The notes beneath the pieces are model-generated. The model was not told where the DNA came from, searched no databases, and saw only the letters and a list, made by a program, of their open reading frames with translations. The position numbers and the translations under genes are program-made. A stretch of 33,406 bases of DNA from positions 1-33,406 of the forward strand of contig JARLIV010000275.1 in the NCBI GenBank assembly GCA_031291555.1. Reading direction: 5' to 3'. The DNA comes from Methylovirgula sp. (lineage in GTDB: Bacteria > Pseudomonadota > Alphaproteobacteria > Rhizobiales > Beijerinckiaceae). Positions 1-11,191 of the stretch are shown one piece after another. The stretch's first letter is position 1, and each line of letters begins with the position of its first letter.

Positions 1-1408
<1,408 letters not shown>

Positions 1409-1587
1409 CTTGCTCCTCGCAGGTTAGTTTGCGCGGGACGCCGCCTGCGTCCCCGAAACGTTGCGCGGGCCCAAAGGTCCGCAGGGTGTTTCGCGCCCTT
1501 CCTCTTCAAAAAGCGTCACCGACCAGCCGGAAGTGGAACGGCTGAACGGCCCCGAAGCAAGCCTCGGAGCCGTCCGATCGGGAAAAC

Positions 1588-1608
1588 GGAATCGCGGGAG
1601 GCGATTCC
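1588..1608 (-). promoter_or_regulatory. Hairpin between rplL and rpoB (candidate attenuator or processing site)
   Basis: Perfect 8-bp inverted repeat ggaatcgc-gggag-gcgattcc just after the rplL stop; on the minus strand it is followed by GTTTTCCC. Confidence 0.45.
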
Positions 1609-1616
1609 GCCAGAAC

Positions 1617-1997
1617 TCACTTGAGCTCGACCTTGGCGCCGACCTTCTCGAGGGTCGCCTTGATCTTTTCGGCCTCTTCCTTGGTCGCGCCTTCCTTGAC
1701 CGGCTTCGGCGCGCCTTCGACGAGATCCTTGGCTTCCTTCAGGCCCAGGCCGGTAACGGCGCGGACTTCCTTGATGACCTCGATCTTCTTCTCGCCGACG
1801 GCAGCCAGGACGACCGTGAACTCGGTCTTCTCCTCGACCGGAGCGGCCGCGGCACCGCCAGCAGCCGGGCCAGCGGCAACGGCGACCGCCGCAGCGGCGG
1901 AGACGCCCCACTTGGCTTCAAGCAGCTTGGCGAGTTCGGCCGCCTCGAGCACCGTCAGGCTCGAAAGGTCGTCGACGATTTTTTCCAGATTGGCCAT
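1617..1997 (-). CDS. rplL: 50S ribosomal protein L7/L12
   Basis: [38 protein letters not shown]...[44 protein letters not shown]. Confidence 0.98.
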   Translation of the reverse strand: MANLEKIVDDLSSLTVLEAAELAKLLEAKWGVSAAAAVAVAAGPAAGGAAAAPVEEKTEFTVVLAAVGEKKIEVIKEVRAVTGLGLKEAKDLVEGAPKPVKEGATKEEAEKIKATLEKVGAKVELK

Positions 1998-2051
1998 TTG
2001 ATGTCTTCCTTCGAAATTGGTCGTGAATTGCTGAAAGTCTGGGGCGCGCCG

Positions 2052-2567
2052 TCAGGCTGCGTCCTTGTTCGCATAGGCTGAAACGACGCGTGCAAGCTTG
2101 GCGGCCGGCGCGGTCGAAAGCTGGGCGAGCTTCGTCGCCGGCGCCTGGATGAGGCCGACGAGCTTGGCCCGCAATTCGTCCAGAGACGGCAGAGTCGCGA
2201 GCGACTTGATCGCCTCGGGATTGAGCGCGGTTTTTCCCATCGCGCCGCCGAGGATGACGAGCTTCTCGTTCTCCTTGGCGAAGCCGACGGCAACCTTGGC
2301 CGCCGCCACTGGGTCTTGCGAATAAGCAAGCAGCGTTGGACCCTTCAGCAGGCTCGCGATCGAGGCTGCATCGGTTCCTTCCAGGGCGATCTTGGCAAGG
2401 CGGTTCTTGGCGACTTGAACCGCGGCGCCCGCATCGCGCATCTGCTTGCGCAGAGCTTGCATCTGGGCCACCGTCAAGCCGGAATAATGCGCCACCACCA
2501 CAACCGACGTCTCGCGAAAGACCTCGTTCAGAGCGGTGACAGCGGCTTTCTTTTCAGCTCTGTCCAC
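2052..2567 (-). CDS. rplJ: 50S ribosomal protein L10
   Basis: [48 protein letters not shown]...; GTG start at 2567 is preferred over the longer ORF start at 2624. Confidence 0.95.
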   Translation of the reverse strand: MDRAEKKAAVTALNEVFRETSVVVVAHYSGLTVAQMQALRKQMRDAGAAVQVAKNRLAKIALEGTDAASIASLLKGPTLLAYSQDPVAAAKVAVGFAKENEKLVILGGAMGKTALNPEAIKSLATLPSLDELRAKLVGLIQAPATKLAQLSTAPAAKLARVVSAYANKDAA

Positions 2568-2971
2568 AATACTCTCTCTGTCTCGCGGGCAATTTCTGCC
2601 CGCTGGTTGCGTCAGCCGGCTCATCGCACGGCGCTACGCCTGTCCTCCGGAACGCTCCGCGCCCCGGACAGAGGGATTCGACCAAAATCAAAGGCTGCAG
2701 GAACTGCCGCACCTGCGCTTCGTATTCCGCTCTGACCCCGTCTATGCTGGCCTCCGCCGCGCGCCGCCGGGAACCGGAAACGCGCCTTGAACATTAAGCC
2801 TTTGCGGGTCAGCCCCGCGCGGGCACCGGCAGTCTCGGACAGGACATGGCCGGATTGAGCCGAGCCACGGCCGAAGCCAAGCCCGGTTCACCGGCCAATC
2901 CGCCGCGTCCTTCCACACCGTTGAGGCGATGCCCCTGGCGGCATTTCGAGACACGGAAGCTAAATGGGTTC

Positions 2972-2998
2972 GGGGTTGCGGCCTTCGCCGACAACCCC
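2972..2998 (-). promoter_or_regulatory. Hairpin in the rplA-rplJ intergenic leader (candidate L10-type leader element)
   Basis: Inverted repeat GGGGTTG(T)CGGC-GAAG-GCCGCAACCCC on the minus strand within the ~528-nt untranslated gap upstream of rplJ. Confidence 0.35.
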
Positions 2999-3006
2999 GG
3001 TCTATC

Positions 3007-3035
3007 TATTTAACGGCAAGCATCGAAGATGCCAA
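3007..3035 (-). promoter_or_regulatory. Candidate sigma70-type promoter for rplJL-rpoBC
   Basis: Minus strand TTGGCA - 17 nt - TAAATA, in the long rplA-rplJ gap. The -10 match is weak. Confidence 0.3.
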
Positions 3036-3095
3036 GGGCTGATTCAGTTTTTTTTCGACTTGTCAAGGCGGGCCCGAAGACCCTCCCCGGCCCTC

Positions 3096-3791
3096 TTACA
3101 CGCGCACTGTGGCGGGATCGACCTTGACCCCCGGCCCCATCGTCGAAGAAATGGCAACACGTTGAATATAGGTGCCTTTCGCGCCCTGGGGCTTGGCCTT
3201 GTTCACGGCGTCGACGAAGGCCGCGATGTTCTCGACAAGCTTGGCCTCGTCAAACGAAGCCTTGCCGACGCTGCCTTGAACGATGCCGGCCTTCTCCACA
3301 CGAAATTCGACGGCGCCGCCCTTCGAGGCCTTCACCGCCGCGGCGACATCCATCGTCACGGTGCCGACCTTCGGGTTCGGCATCAGGCCGCGCGGGCCCA
3401 GCACCTTGCCGAGACGGCCGACGAGCGGCATCAGGTCCGGGGTGGCGATGCAGCGGTCGAAGTCGATCTTGCCGCCCTGCACTTCGGCGACGAGATCCTC
3501 GGCCCCGACGACATCGGCGCCGGCGGCCTTGGCCTCGTCAGCCTTGGCACCGCGGGCGAAAACCGCGACCCGCAGGGTGCGGCCCGTGCCGTTCGGCAGG
3601 TTGACGACGCCGCGGACCATCTGGTCGGCGTGCTTGGGATCGACGCCGAGATTCATCGCGATTTCGACCGTCTCGTCGAACTTGGTGTTCGCCCGTTCCT
3701 TGACGAGCTTCACCGCCTCGGCGATCGGATAGAGCTTGGTACGCTCGATGCCCTCACGGGTCTTGATGACGCGCTTTCCGATATGGCTCAT
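3096..3791 (-). CDS. rplA: 50S ribosomal protein L1
   Basis: [81 protein letters not shown]... Confidence 0.98.
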   Translation of the reverse strand: MSHIGKRVIKTREGIERTKLYPIAEAVKLVKERANTKFDETVEIAMNLGVDPKHADQMVRGVVNLPNGTGRTLRVAVFARGAKADEAKAAGADVVGAEDLVAEVQGGKIDFDRCIATPDLMPLVGRLGKVLGPRGLMPNPKVGTVTMDVAAAVKASKGGAVEFRVEKAGIVQGSVGKASFDEAKLVENIAAFVDAVNKAKPQGAKGTYIQRVAISSTMGPGVKVDPATVRV

Positions 3792-3795
3792 GGCT

Positions 3796-4224
3796 TCACC
3801 CCACCACTTCGAGGCCGATCGAACGGGCCGAGCCCTCGATCATCTTGGCGGCGGCTTCGACCGTCGCGCAGTTGAGGTCGGGCAGCTTCTTGGCCGCGAT
3901 CTCGTTGATCTGCGCCCGCGTTACTTGCCCGACAAAGCCGCGACCTGTGGTCTTTGCGCCCGTGGTGATGCCAGCCGCCTTCTTCAGAAAATAGGCAACC
4001 GGCGGCAGCTTCATCTCGAAGGTGAAGGAGCGGTCCTGATAGGCGGTGATGACGACGGGGATCGGCGTCCCCTTCTCCATCTGCGCGGTCTTCGCGTTGA
4101 AGGCCTTGCAGAATTCCATGATATTGAGGCCGCGCTGACCGAGCGCCGGACCGATCGGCGGCGACGGATTGGCGGCGCCGGCCGGCACCTGCAATTTGAT
4201 GTAGCCGGCAACTTTCTTTGCCAT
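3796..4224 (-). CDS. rplK: 50S ribosomal protein L11
   Basis: [46 protein letters not shown]... Confidence 0.98.
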   Translation of the reverse strand: MAKKVAGYIKLQVPAGAANPSPPIGPALGQRGLNIMEFCKAFNAKTAQMEKGTPIPVVITAYQDRSFTFEMKLPPVAYFLKKAAGITTGAKTTGRGFVGQVTRAQINEIAAKKLPDLNCATVEAAAKMIEGSARSIGLEVVG

Positions 4225-4380
4225 TTCAATCTCCTACAAGCCGAACTTCACAGCCCGGTTTATTGTGGATCGTGGTGCGAAAGGAACTCCCGGCGGCAAA
4301 CCGGGCCTTTCTCCCACAGCGGAAGGGCGACGCTTTAGGGCATCGCCCGATACGGCGCAAGCGCCGAAATTTTCTCCTCG

Positions 4381-4410
4381 CGTCATTGCGAGCGAAGCGA
4401 AGCAATGACG
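4381..4410. repeat. REP-like dispersed palindrome of alphaproteobacterial type
   Basis: cgtcattgc-gagcgaagcgaa-gcaatgacg, 9-bp perfect stem. Spurious translations across it give SLRAKRSND, HCFASLAMT and VIASLRSQ, well-known artefacts of this repeat class. Confidence 0.75.
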
Positions 4411-4434
4411 AGAAGAAACCAAAGCGGACGAGGC

Positions 4435-4965
4435 TTAAACCTTCTCGACCTGCGAATATTCGAGTTCGACCGGGGTCGCACGGCCAAAGATCGAGACCGC
4501 GACCTTGACGCGTGAGCGCGCCTCGTCGACCTCCTCGACCGTGCCATTGAACGAGGCGAACGGCCCATCGGCGACGCGCACCGTCTCGCCGATCTCATAC
4601 GAGATCGAGGACTTCGGCCGCTCAACACCCTCGGCGACCTGGCCCTTGATCCGGTCCGCCTCGGCGTCGGAAATGGGCATCGGCTTCTTGTCGGCGCCGA
4701 GGAAGCCCGTCACTTTGGGCGTGTTCTTGATGAGGTGATAGACATCGTCCGTCAGGTCGCATTTGACGAGCACGTAGCCGGGGAAGAATTTCCGCTCCGA
4801 GCTCACCTTGCGGCCCTTGCGCACCTCGACGACCTGCTCGGTCGGCACGAGGATTTCCTCGAACTTGTCGGCGAGATTGCGCTGCGCCGCCTGCTCGCGG
4901 ATCGATTCGGCGACCTTCTTCTCAAAATTGGAATAGGCGTGGACGATGTACCAGCGCATGCTCAT
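4435..4965 (-). CDS. nusG: Transcription termination/antitermination protein NusG
   Basis: [71 protein letters not shown]...; start trimmed from the 4992 ORF start. Confidence 0.97.
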   Translation of the reverse strand: MSMRWYIVHAYSNFEKKVAESIREQAAQRNLADKFEEILVPTEQVVEVRKGRKVSSERKFFPGYVLVKCDLTDDVYHLIKNTPKVTGFLGADKKPMPISDAEADRIKGQVAEGVERPKSSISYEIGETVRVADGPFASFNGTVEEVDEARSRVKVAVSIFGRATPVELEYSQVEKV

Positions 4966-5001
4966 GACGAATCCGGAAAGCTCCAAAATCAACGCCGCGG
5001 T

Positions 5002-5193
5002 TTAATGTCCGACATTCAGGACGAAGCGGACGACCAGCTGCAGAACCTCATCGACGGCGAGGAAAAACAGGCTCGCCAGTATGACCATCAAAATGACGAG
5101 GCCGGTCGTGATCATCGTCTCGCGCCGAGTCGGCCAAGTGACCTTGGTGGCCTCCTGACGGACTTCCTGAATGAATTGCAACGGATCGGCCAT
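5002..5193 (-). CDS. secE: Preprotein translocase subunit SecE
   Basis: MADPLQFIQEVRQEATKVTWPTRRETMITTGLVILMVILASLFFLAVDEVLQLVVRFVLNVGH; adjacent to nusG. Confidence 0.96.
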   Translation of the reverse strand: MADPLQFIQEVRQEATKVTWPTRRETMITTGLVILMVILASLFFLAVDEVLQLVVRFVLNVGH

Positions 5194-5399
5194 TGTCGCT
5201 CAACCACCCGATTTACTGGAATTTTTTCGCCTGATTCGCCGCTCGAGGGCGCAAGCGGGCCGCGGCTGCTATACCCGCAGGCGGGTCAGGCTAAAAAAGT
5301 CGCGGCGCGGAGCCAGCCGGCCACGCGCCACATGTTTGCTATATAGTGCAGGCTGCGGGCAAGGCCAAGCGAATTCTCGCGCCCACCCCGGCCCGGCGC

Positions 5400-6434
5400 T
5401 CAGATCGCGTAATCCTCCTCGAAGGAATGGGTGTTGCGGAGCCGGACGAAGACGCGGTCTTCGACCTTCAACGCCAGGTCGCGGTAGGCCTGGGTCGTAA
5501 GCTCCGCGTCGATCGGCCTCTGGTCTTCGAGCCCGATGAGCTCGACATTGACCGCCGCGCCGGCAAAGCCGACATGGGTCACCCTCGCCGCGATCGACCC
5601 GCTGCCACCGGCGCGCGAGATTTCGATATCATGCGGCCGCACGAAGGTGACGGCTTGCTCTTCCCCCGCCGCCAGCTCGCGCGCGGCCGCTGCGCGGCCG
5701 TGGAACAGGTTGTAATTGCCCAGGAAGCGGAAGACGAACGGATTCGCCGGGTGTTCGTAGACTTTCTCCGGCGAATCAAATTGCTCGATACCGCCAGCGT
5801 TCATCACCGCCACGCGATCAGCGACTTCGAGCGCCTCCTCCTGGTCATGCGTCACGAAGATCGTCGTGACCTTGATCGTATTGTGCAATTTGCGCAGCCA
5901 GCGGCGCAGTTCACGCCGCACGGTGGCATCGAGCGCGCCGAACGGTTCGTCGAGCAAAAGCACTTGCGGCTCAACCGCCAGAGCGCGGGCGAGTGCGACG
6001 CGCTGGCGCTGGCCGCCGGAAAGCTGGGATGGATAGCGCTGAGCGAAATTGCTGAGCTGGACGAGCGACAAAAGCTCCTCGACCTTCGCCTTGATCTGGG
6101 CGTTCGACGGGCGCTGACGCCAGGGCTTGGCGCGAAGGCCGAAGGCGATGTTCTCGAATACGCTCATCTGCTTGAACAGAGCGTAGTGCTGGAAGACAAA
6201 GCCGATCTTGCGCTGGCCGAGGTCGGTATCGGAGACATCGACGCCGTCGAAGAGCACCTGGCCGCCGGGGTCGGCCGCCTCAATGCCGGCGATGATGCGC
6301 AGAAGCGTCGTCTTGCCGGAACCGCTCGGCCCCAAGAGCGCGACGAGCTCGCCCGACTCGACCTTAAGGTTCACGCCCTTCAGCGCTTGGAACGAGCCGT
6401 AGCTCTTGCTGATCTGACGAACTTCGATGCTCAT
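5400..6434 (-). CDS. cysA: Sulfate ABC transporter ATP-binding protein CysA
   Basis: [23 protein letters not shown]...[18 protein letters not shown]...[47 protein letters not shown]; follows cysT/cysW. Confidence 0.95.
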   Translation of the reverse strand: MSIEVRQISKSYGSFQALKGVNLKVESGELVALLGPSGSGKTTLLRIIAGIEAADPGGQVLFDGVDVSDTDLGQRKIGFVFQHYALFKQMSVFENIAFGLRAKPWRQRPSNAQIKAKVEELLSLVQLSNFAQRYPSQLSGGQRQRVALARALAVEPQVLLLDEPFGALDATVRRELRRWLRKLHNTIKVTTIFVTHDQEEALEVADRVAVMNAGGIEQFDSPEKVYEHPANPFVFRFLGNYNLFHGRAAAARELAAGEEQAVTFVRPHDIEISRAGGSGSIAARVTHVGFAGAAVNVELIGLEDQRPIDAELTTQAYRDLALKVEDRVFVRLRNTHSFEEDYAI

Positions 6435-7479
6435 CGAGCTTCACCTCATTGACGGCAGAGGCAGCGGTCGCGGCCGCCTCAGCCTGTTTGGTCTTGAACT
6501 CAACCGCGGCCTTGATGACCAGGGTGACGACGGCCAGCAGGGCGAGCAGTGTCGAGACGGCGAAGGCCCCCTGCATATTATAGCCATCCCAAAGCTTCTC
6601 GACCCGGAGTGGAATCGTGTCGTTGGAATCGATGTGGCCGGAGACGACCGAGACCGCGCCGAACTCGCCGAAGGTGCGCGCGGTGCACAGGATCGCCCCA
6701 TAGAGCAGGCCCCAGCGGATGTTCGGCACCGTCACCTTCCAGAATGTGCGCCAGCCGCTAGCGCCGAGCGAGAGCGCGGCCAGCTCCTCGTCCGAGCCCT
6801 GGGTATCCATCAGCGGGATCAGCGAGCGCGCAACGAAGGGAAAGGTGACAAAGGCCGTCGCGATCACGATCGCCAAGGGCGTGAAGATGATGCCGGTATA
6901 GCTATTGGCGAAGGTGAACGGCCACCAATGGCCGGAAAATCCCTGCCAGGTCAGCGATGTCGGGTCCGGCCACGTCACGTTCGTTCCCCAGTCGCCGAAA
7001 ATGCCGCCGCGGCCGAACCAAAGCACGAAAATAAGGCCGGCGATGACAGGCGAGATCGAGAACGGCAGGTCAATCAAGCTCAGCAGCAGTACCCGGCCGC
7101 GAAAGCGGAATTTGGTAATCGCCCAGGCGGCGGCGAGGCCGAAGACGATGTTGAGCGGCACGACGATGGCGGCAACGCCGCAGCTCATGCGGATCGCGCT
7201 CCACGTGCGTTCCGCCTGATCGGTCGCGGCAAGCAGCCGGTGTTTCTCAAAAAAAGTCAGGTGCGTGGCGGGGCCGGGCGGCGGCGGAAAGAAAACGTGC
7301 CAATAAGCGGCAAACCCGTTCGCCAAGGCCTGGGTGAAGACATTGGCGACGGGCAGGACGATGAACAAGGCCAGAAACAGAACCGCCACGGCCACCAGCA
7401 GGCGCCCGACAAGCGAGCGCTTCGCCTTGGGCGCCGCCGCCGGCTTCACTGCCGTTTGAAGAATTGATGCGCTGGACAT
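6364..7479 (-). CDS. cysW: Sulfate ABC transporter permease CysW
   Basis: Binding-protein-dependent permease with [53 protein letters not shown]; start MSSASILQ at 7479. Confidence 0.93.
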   Translation of the reverse strand: MSSASILQTAVKPAAAPKAKRSLVGRLLVAVAVLFLALFIVLPVANVFTQALANGFAAYWHVFFPPPPGPATHLTFFEKHRLLAATDQAERTWSAIRMSCGVAAIVVPLNIVFGLAAAWAITKFRFRGRVLLLSLIDLPFSISPVIAGLIFVLWFGRGGIFGDWGTNVTWPDPTSLTWQGFSGHWWPFTFANSYTGIIFTPLAIVIATAFVTFPFVARSLIPLMDTQGSDEELAALSLGASGWRTFWKVTVPNIRWGLLYGAILCTARTFGEFGAVSVVSGHIDSNDTIPLRVEKLWDGYNMQGAFAVSTLLALLAVVTLVIKAAVEFKTKQAEAAATAASAVNEVKLDEHRSSSDQQELRLVPSAEGREP

Positions 7480-7487
7480 GGATCGCC

Positions 7488-8393
7488 CTACACCGCCGCT
7501 TGCGACCGGCGCCGCGACCAATGTTCGATGCCGTTGATGCCGAGCAGAGTCAGCAGCGAGAACAACAGCAAAACGACGCCGATCGCAGTTGCCTGCGCCG
7601 GTTCGAATTCATCGAGCTTGATGACGATCTGCAGCGGTACGATCTGCGACTTGCCGGGAATATTGCTGGCGATGAAAATCACCGAGCCGTATTCGCCGAT
7701 AGCCCGGGCGAAGGCGAGCGCGACGCCGCTGAGCCAGGCCGGAAAAATCTCCGGGAAGATCACCCGCCGGAAGGTCAGAAGACCATTGGCGCCCAGACTA
7801 TAGGCGGCCTGCTCATATTCCGGATCCCATTCCTGCAGCACCGGCTGCACCGAGCGCACGACGAACGGCAGACCGACGAAGATAAGCACGATGACGATGC
7901 CGGTATTGGTGTTGCTGAAGGGAAAGTTGAGCCAAGCGAGCGCACCGTCCGGCAGCGGATTGGGATGGCCAAAACGGCCGGCAAGCCCATTGAGGAAAGC
8001 CGTTGCATGGTCGCCGAAGCCGCCGATCCACCCATCGGTGAGATAGAGGTTGGAAAAGGTGATGCCCGCAACGGCCGTCGGCAGCGCGAAGGGGAAATCG
8101 ATCAGCGCATCGAAGAGGCGCCGGCCGGGGAAAGGCTCGCGCACCAGGACCCAGGCGACGATCAGGCCGAAGACGCCGTTGATGACCGCCGCCAGCACCG
8201 AGGCGCCGAGCGTAAGCCGATAGGCGGCGACGACGACCGGATCGGTGATTGTCGCGACGAACTGCGCCCACGAAAGCTGCGCCGTCTTCAAGACCAAACC
8301 CGCGAGCGGGATAAGGACCAAAAGCGAGAGATAGAAAAGCGTATAGCCGAGTGTCAGCCGAAACCCGGGAATGACCTTGCCCACACCAGCCAT
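7488..8393 (-). CDS. cysT: Sulfate ABC transporter permease CysT (CysU)
   Basis: FRLTLGYTLFYLSLLVLIPLAGLVLKTAQLSW...EQAAYSLGANGLLTFRRVIFPEIFPAWLSGVALAFARAIGEYGSVIFIASNIPGKSQIVPLQIVIKLDEF. Confidence 0.94.
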   Translation of the reverse strand: MAGVGKVIPGFRLTLGYTLFYLSLLVLIPLAGLVLKTAQLSWAQFVATITDPVVVAAYRLTLGASVLAAVINGVFGLIVAWVLVREPFPGRRLFDALIDFPFALPTAVAGITFSNLYLTDGWIGGFGDHATAFLNGLAGRFGHPNPLPDGALAWLNFPFSNTNTGIVIVLIFVGLPFVVRSVQPVLQEWDPEYEQAAYSLGANGLLTFRRVIFPEIFPAWLSGVALAFARAIGEYGSVIFIASNIPGKSQIVPLQIVIKLDEFEPAQATAIGVVLLLFSLLTLLGINGIEHWSRRRSQAAV

Positions 8394-8444
8394 TTCGAAC
8401 TCTCGCGAGAGGCGCGCCCGAGGCCGCCGTTACCCGAACGCTTT

Positions 8445-9545
8445 CTATTTCGTCGGCTTATATATCTGATCGAACACCCCGCCATCGGCAAAGAAGGTCT
8501 TCTGCGCGCGTGGCCAGCCGCCAAAGGTCTGGTCCACGGTGAAGAGCTTCACCGGCGGGAAGGTGCTGCTATACTTCTTATACACCTCGACGTCGCGCGG
8601 CCGATAATGCCATTGCGCGATGATGTCCTGCGCCTCCGGCGAGTAGAGGTATTGGAGATAGGCCGTGGCGACGGCGCGCGTACCCTTCTTATCGACGACG
8701 GTGTCAACGACCGCGACCGGCGGCTCGCCGAGCACGCTCACCGTCGGATAGATGATTTCGAACTTGTCTTTGCCGAATTCGTCGCTGGCAAGATAAAGCT
8801 CGTTCTCCCAATTCAAGAGCACATCGCCGATGCCCTTCTGGGCGAAAGTGACCGTCGCGCCGCGCGCGCCGGTGTCGAGAACCGGGACATGCTTGTAGAA
8901 CTCGGTAATCGCCGCCAGAGCCGCGGCGTTCTTGTAGGCCGGAAAATCTTTTGCCGTCTTGCCGTCGGCGATCGAGGCCGCGAGGCCTTCCTTCGTCGAA
9001 AGGTCATAGGTCTTGGCTCCGGCGGTGGCGCCCCAGAGACCGAGGAAGGCCCAGCGCCCTGCCCCGCTGACCTTCGGATTGGGGGCGATAATCTGAACGC
9101 CGGGGCGCAGCAGATCCCTCCAGTCGTGGATGTGCTTCGGATTACCCTTGCGCACCAGGAAAGCGACCGTCGACGTATAAGGCGCGGAATTATAGCGGAA
9201 CCTATCCTGCCAGCCGGGCTTGACGAGCCCTGCCTTCCGGATCGCGTCGATATCCCAGGCCACGCCGAGGGTTACGACATCCGCCTGGAGTCCATTGACG
9301 ACCGAGGCCGCTTGCTTGCCGGAGCCGCCATGCGACTGCTCGATCGTGACCTTGGTGCTGGCCTTCTTCAAATAATCGGCCGCGAAGGCATCGTTGATCG
9401 CCTCGTAAAGCTCGCGTGTCGGATCATAAGATACATTGAGCAAAGTAACAGGCTGACCGCCTTCGGCAGATTTCCAGCTGCCGGCCGCCAGGGCGATGCC
9501 CGCAAAACCGATGGCGAGCACCGTCTTAAATCCGGAAATGCGCAT
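8445..9545 (-). CDS. Sulfate ABC transporter substrate-binding protein
   Basis: MRISGFKTVLAIGFAGIALAAGSW (signal peptide) ... TLLNVSYDPTRELYEAINDAFAADYLKKASTKVTIEQSHGGSGKQAASVVNGLQADVVTLGVAWDIDAI; upstream of cysTWA. Sbp versus CysP not resolved. Confidence 0.94.
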   Translation of the reverse strand: MRISGFKTVLAIGFAGIALAAGSWKSAEGGQPVTLLNVSYDPTRELYEAINDAFAADYLKKASTKVTIEQSHGGSGKQAASVVNGLQADVVTLGVAWDIDAIRKAGLVKPGWQDRFRYNSAPYTSTVAFLVRKGNPKHIHDWRDLLRPGVQIIAPNPKVSGAGRWAFLGLWGATAGAKTYDLSTKEGLAASIADGKTAKDFPAYKNAAALAAITEFYKHVPVLDTGARGATVTFAQKGIGDVLLNWENELYLASDEFGKDKFEIIYPTVSVLGEPPVAVVDTVVDKKGTRAVATAYLQYLYSPEAQDIIAQWHYRPRDVEVYKKYSSTFPPVKLFTVDQTFGGWPRAQKTFFADGGVFDQIYKPTK

Positions 9546-9702
9546 AAAACCCCCTTCAAAGGACGTCAAATCGGCCACCGATCGCCGCGATCACGGCTTC
9601 GGGGAGCGCCAAAGAAGCGGCTTTATAGAATGAAGTCAACTATTAAGACTATAATTTTTATATACAATTAAATCTTGGAAGGAATATAAGGCGTTAGCCG
9701 GG

Positions 9703-10632
9703 TTAGTCCGGTGAACATCCCCTCACTTGCTCTCCTCGTTGGCAAACGATCATGGCGTCCCGGATCTGGTTGCCGATGTCGACCATCGAGCCCGGGCTGT
9801 GCGGCAGCAGAATCACCTTCGCGCCGGATTGGATGCCAATCTCCCGGATCGTGTCGAAATATTGCGTCATCAGCAGCGTGCGCAGCACTTCGGCGGGCGA
9901 TGTCTGGGCCGCCGAGGCGAGGCTCGCCACAGAATCATTGAGGCCGGCGACGATGGCCTTGCGCTGATCGGCGATGCCTTTTCCCTGCAGCGCCTTCGAC
10001 TCTGCCTCGGCCTCTGCCGCCTTGACCGCCAGAATCTTGTTGGCCTCGGCCTTGGCCTGGGCGGCGAGCTGGAGGCGCGACTGCGCCTGGATCTCGTTCA
10101 TTGCGGCGACGACGGCGCTGTCAGGTTGCACGTCGACGACGAGCGAGCTTACGATTTCGAAGCCGTATTGCTGCATCAATTGCGACAGATGCTGCGTTAC
10201 CGCCTGAGCGACATCGTCTTTCCGCTCAAAAACCTCATCGAGCGTCATGGCCGGAATTTTCGAGCGCGCGACGTCAAGCACATAGGCCTGGATCTGTGCC
10301 TTGGCATCCGACAGCGTGTAATATGCCTCGCGCTCCCGGCCCGCGACGACGCGGTAATTGACGGCGATATTGACCTTCACGAAAACATTGTCCTTGGTCT
10401 TCGTATCGGCCGTAATGGTGTTCTGTTCGATCTTCAGCGACAGGATCGCCGCCAGCCGGTCGATATAGGGGAATTTGAGGTGCAGGCCGGGCTGGACGAC
10501 GCGGTGGAACCTGCCGAACCGCTCGATGATTCCCGCATGCGCCTGCTGGATCGTGAAGATCGATCGCAGGATCGGGATGAACACGATGAAGGCGAAGACG
10601 AGCAGCAGGACGCCGAAAATTTCTTCGATCAT
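9703..10632 (-). CDS. SPFH/band 7 domain membrane protein (stomatin-like)
   Basis: N-terminal TM then SIFTIQQAHAGIIERFGRFHRVVQPGLHLKFPYIDRLAAILSLKIEQNTI...AEANKILAVKAAEAEAESKALQGKGIADQRKAIVAGL. Confidence 0.93.
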   Translation of the reverse strand: MIEEIFGVLLLVFAFIVFIPILRSIFTIQQAHAGIIERFGRFHRVVQPGLHLKFPYIDRLAAILSLKIEQNTITADTKTKDNVFVKVNIAVNYRVVAGREREAYYTLSDAKAQIQAYVLDVARSKIPAMTLDEVFERKDDVAQAVTQHLSQLMQQYGFEIVSSLVVDVQPDSAVVAAMNEIQAQSRLQLAAQAKAEANKILAVKAAEAEAESKALQGKGIADQRKAIVAGLNDSVASLASAAQTSPAEVLRTLLMTQYFDTIREIGIQSGAKVILLPHSPGSMVDIGNQIRDAMIVCQRGEQVRGCSPD

Positions 10633-10662
10633 AACGTCTCCCCTTCGGCCGGCGGTCCGGCC

Positions 10663-11097
10663 TCAAAATTTATAGGCCACCAATATCGCGCCGAACGCCA
10701 TGAGAGCGACGCCCAGCCAATTCGCCAAGGTGAGCTTTTCACCCAGAAATATGACACCAAAAAGCGCGACAAGAACGACGCTCAGCTTGTCGATCGGCGC
10801 GACCTTGGCGGCCTCGCCGAGCTGGAGCGCGCGAAAATAGCAAAGCCAGGAGGCGCCGGTCGCCAGCGCCGAAAACGCAAGGAAAAGCAGGCTGCGGGCG
10901 GAGATAGAATTCAGCGGCTGCCATTGCCGCGCCGCGCTGACGACGGCGAGAGTCAGAAGCAGCACGAAAGCCGTCCGGATCAAAGTCGCAAAATTCGAAT
11001 TGATATTCTCAACACCAAGCTTGGCGAGGATCGCCGTCAGCGCGGCGAAAAAAGCCGAAAGCCCGGCCCAAACCTGCCACGAAAAGGCTGATTGCAT
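10663..11097 (-). CDS. EamA-family transporter, single-domain
   Basis: 144 aa, four hydrophobic segments; SALATGASWLCYFRALQLGEAAKVAPIDKLSVVLVALFGVIFLGEKLTLANWLGVALMAFGAILVAYKF. Confidence 0.9.
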   Translation of the reverse strand: MQSAFSWQVWAGLSAFFAALTAILAKLGVENINSNFATLIRTAFVLLLTLAVVSAARQWQPLNSISARSLLFLAFSALATGASWLCYFRALQLGEAAKVAPIDKLSVVLVALFGVIFLGEKLTLANWLGVALMAFGAILVAYKF

Positions 11098-11191
11098 CGT
11101 TCTCCCCCGTCAACGCGACGATTGCCGATCATGCGTTGGCAACACAGCTACGGCTGGCCGGCAGACGCCCGAACAACCGGGCCAAGACCGC

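Noticed and set aside
5194-5399. Possible tRNA-Trp 3'-end duplication (att site) near secE
   Set aside because: Searched by eye for ggcaggagaggaggggctcgaacccc-like sequence and its complement; none found.
7464-9671. 735-aa plus-strand ORF
   Set aside because: Antisense to cysT and the sulfate-binding protein gene; the composition (Arg/Asp/Glu/Gly-rich) is typical of a reverse-strand shadow.
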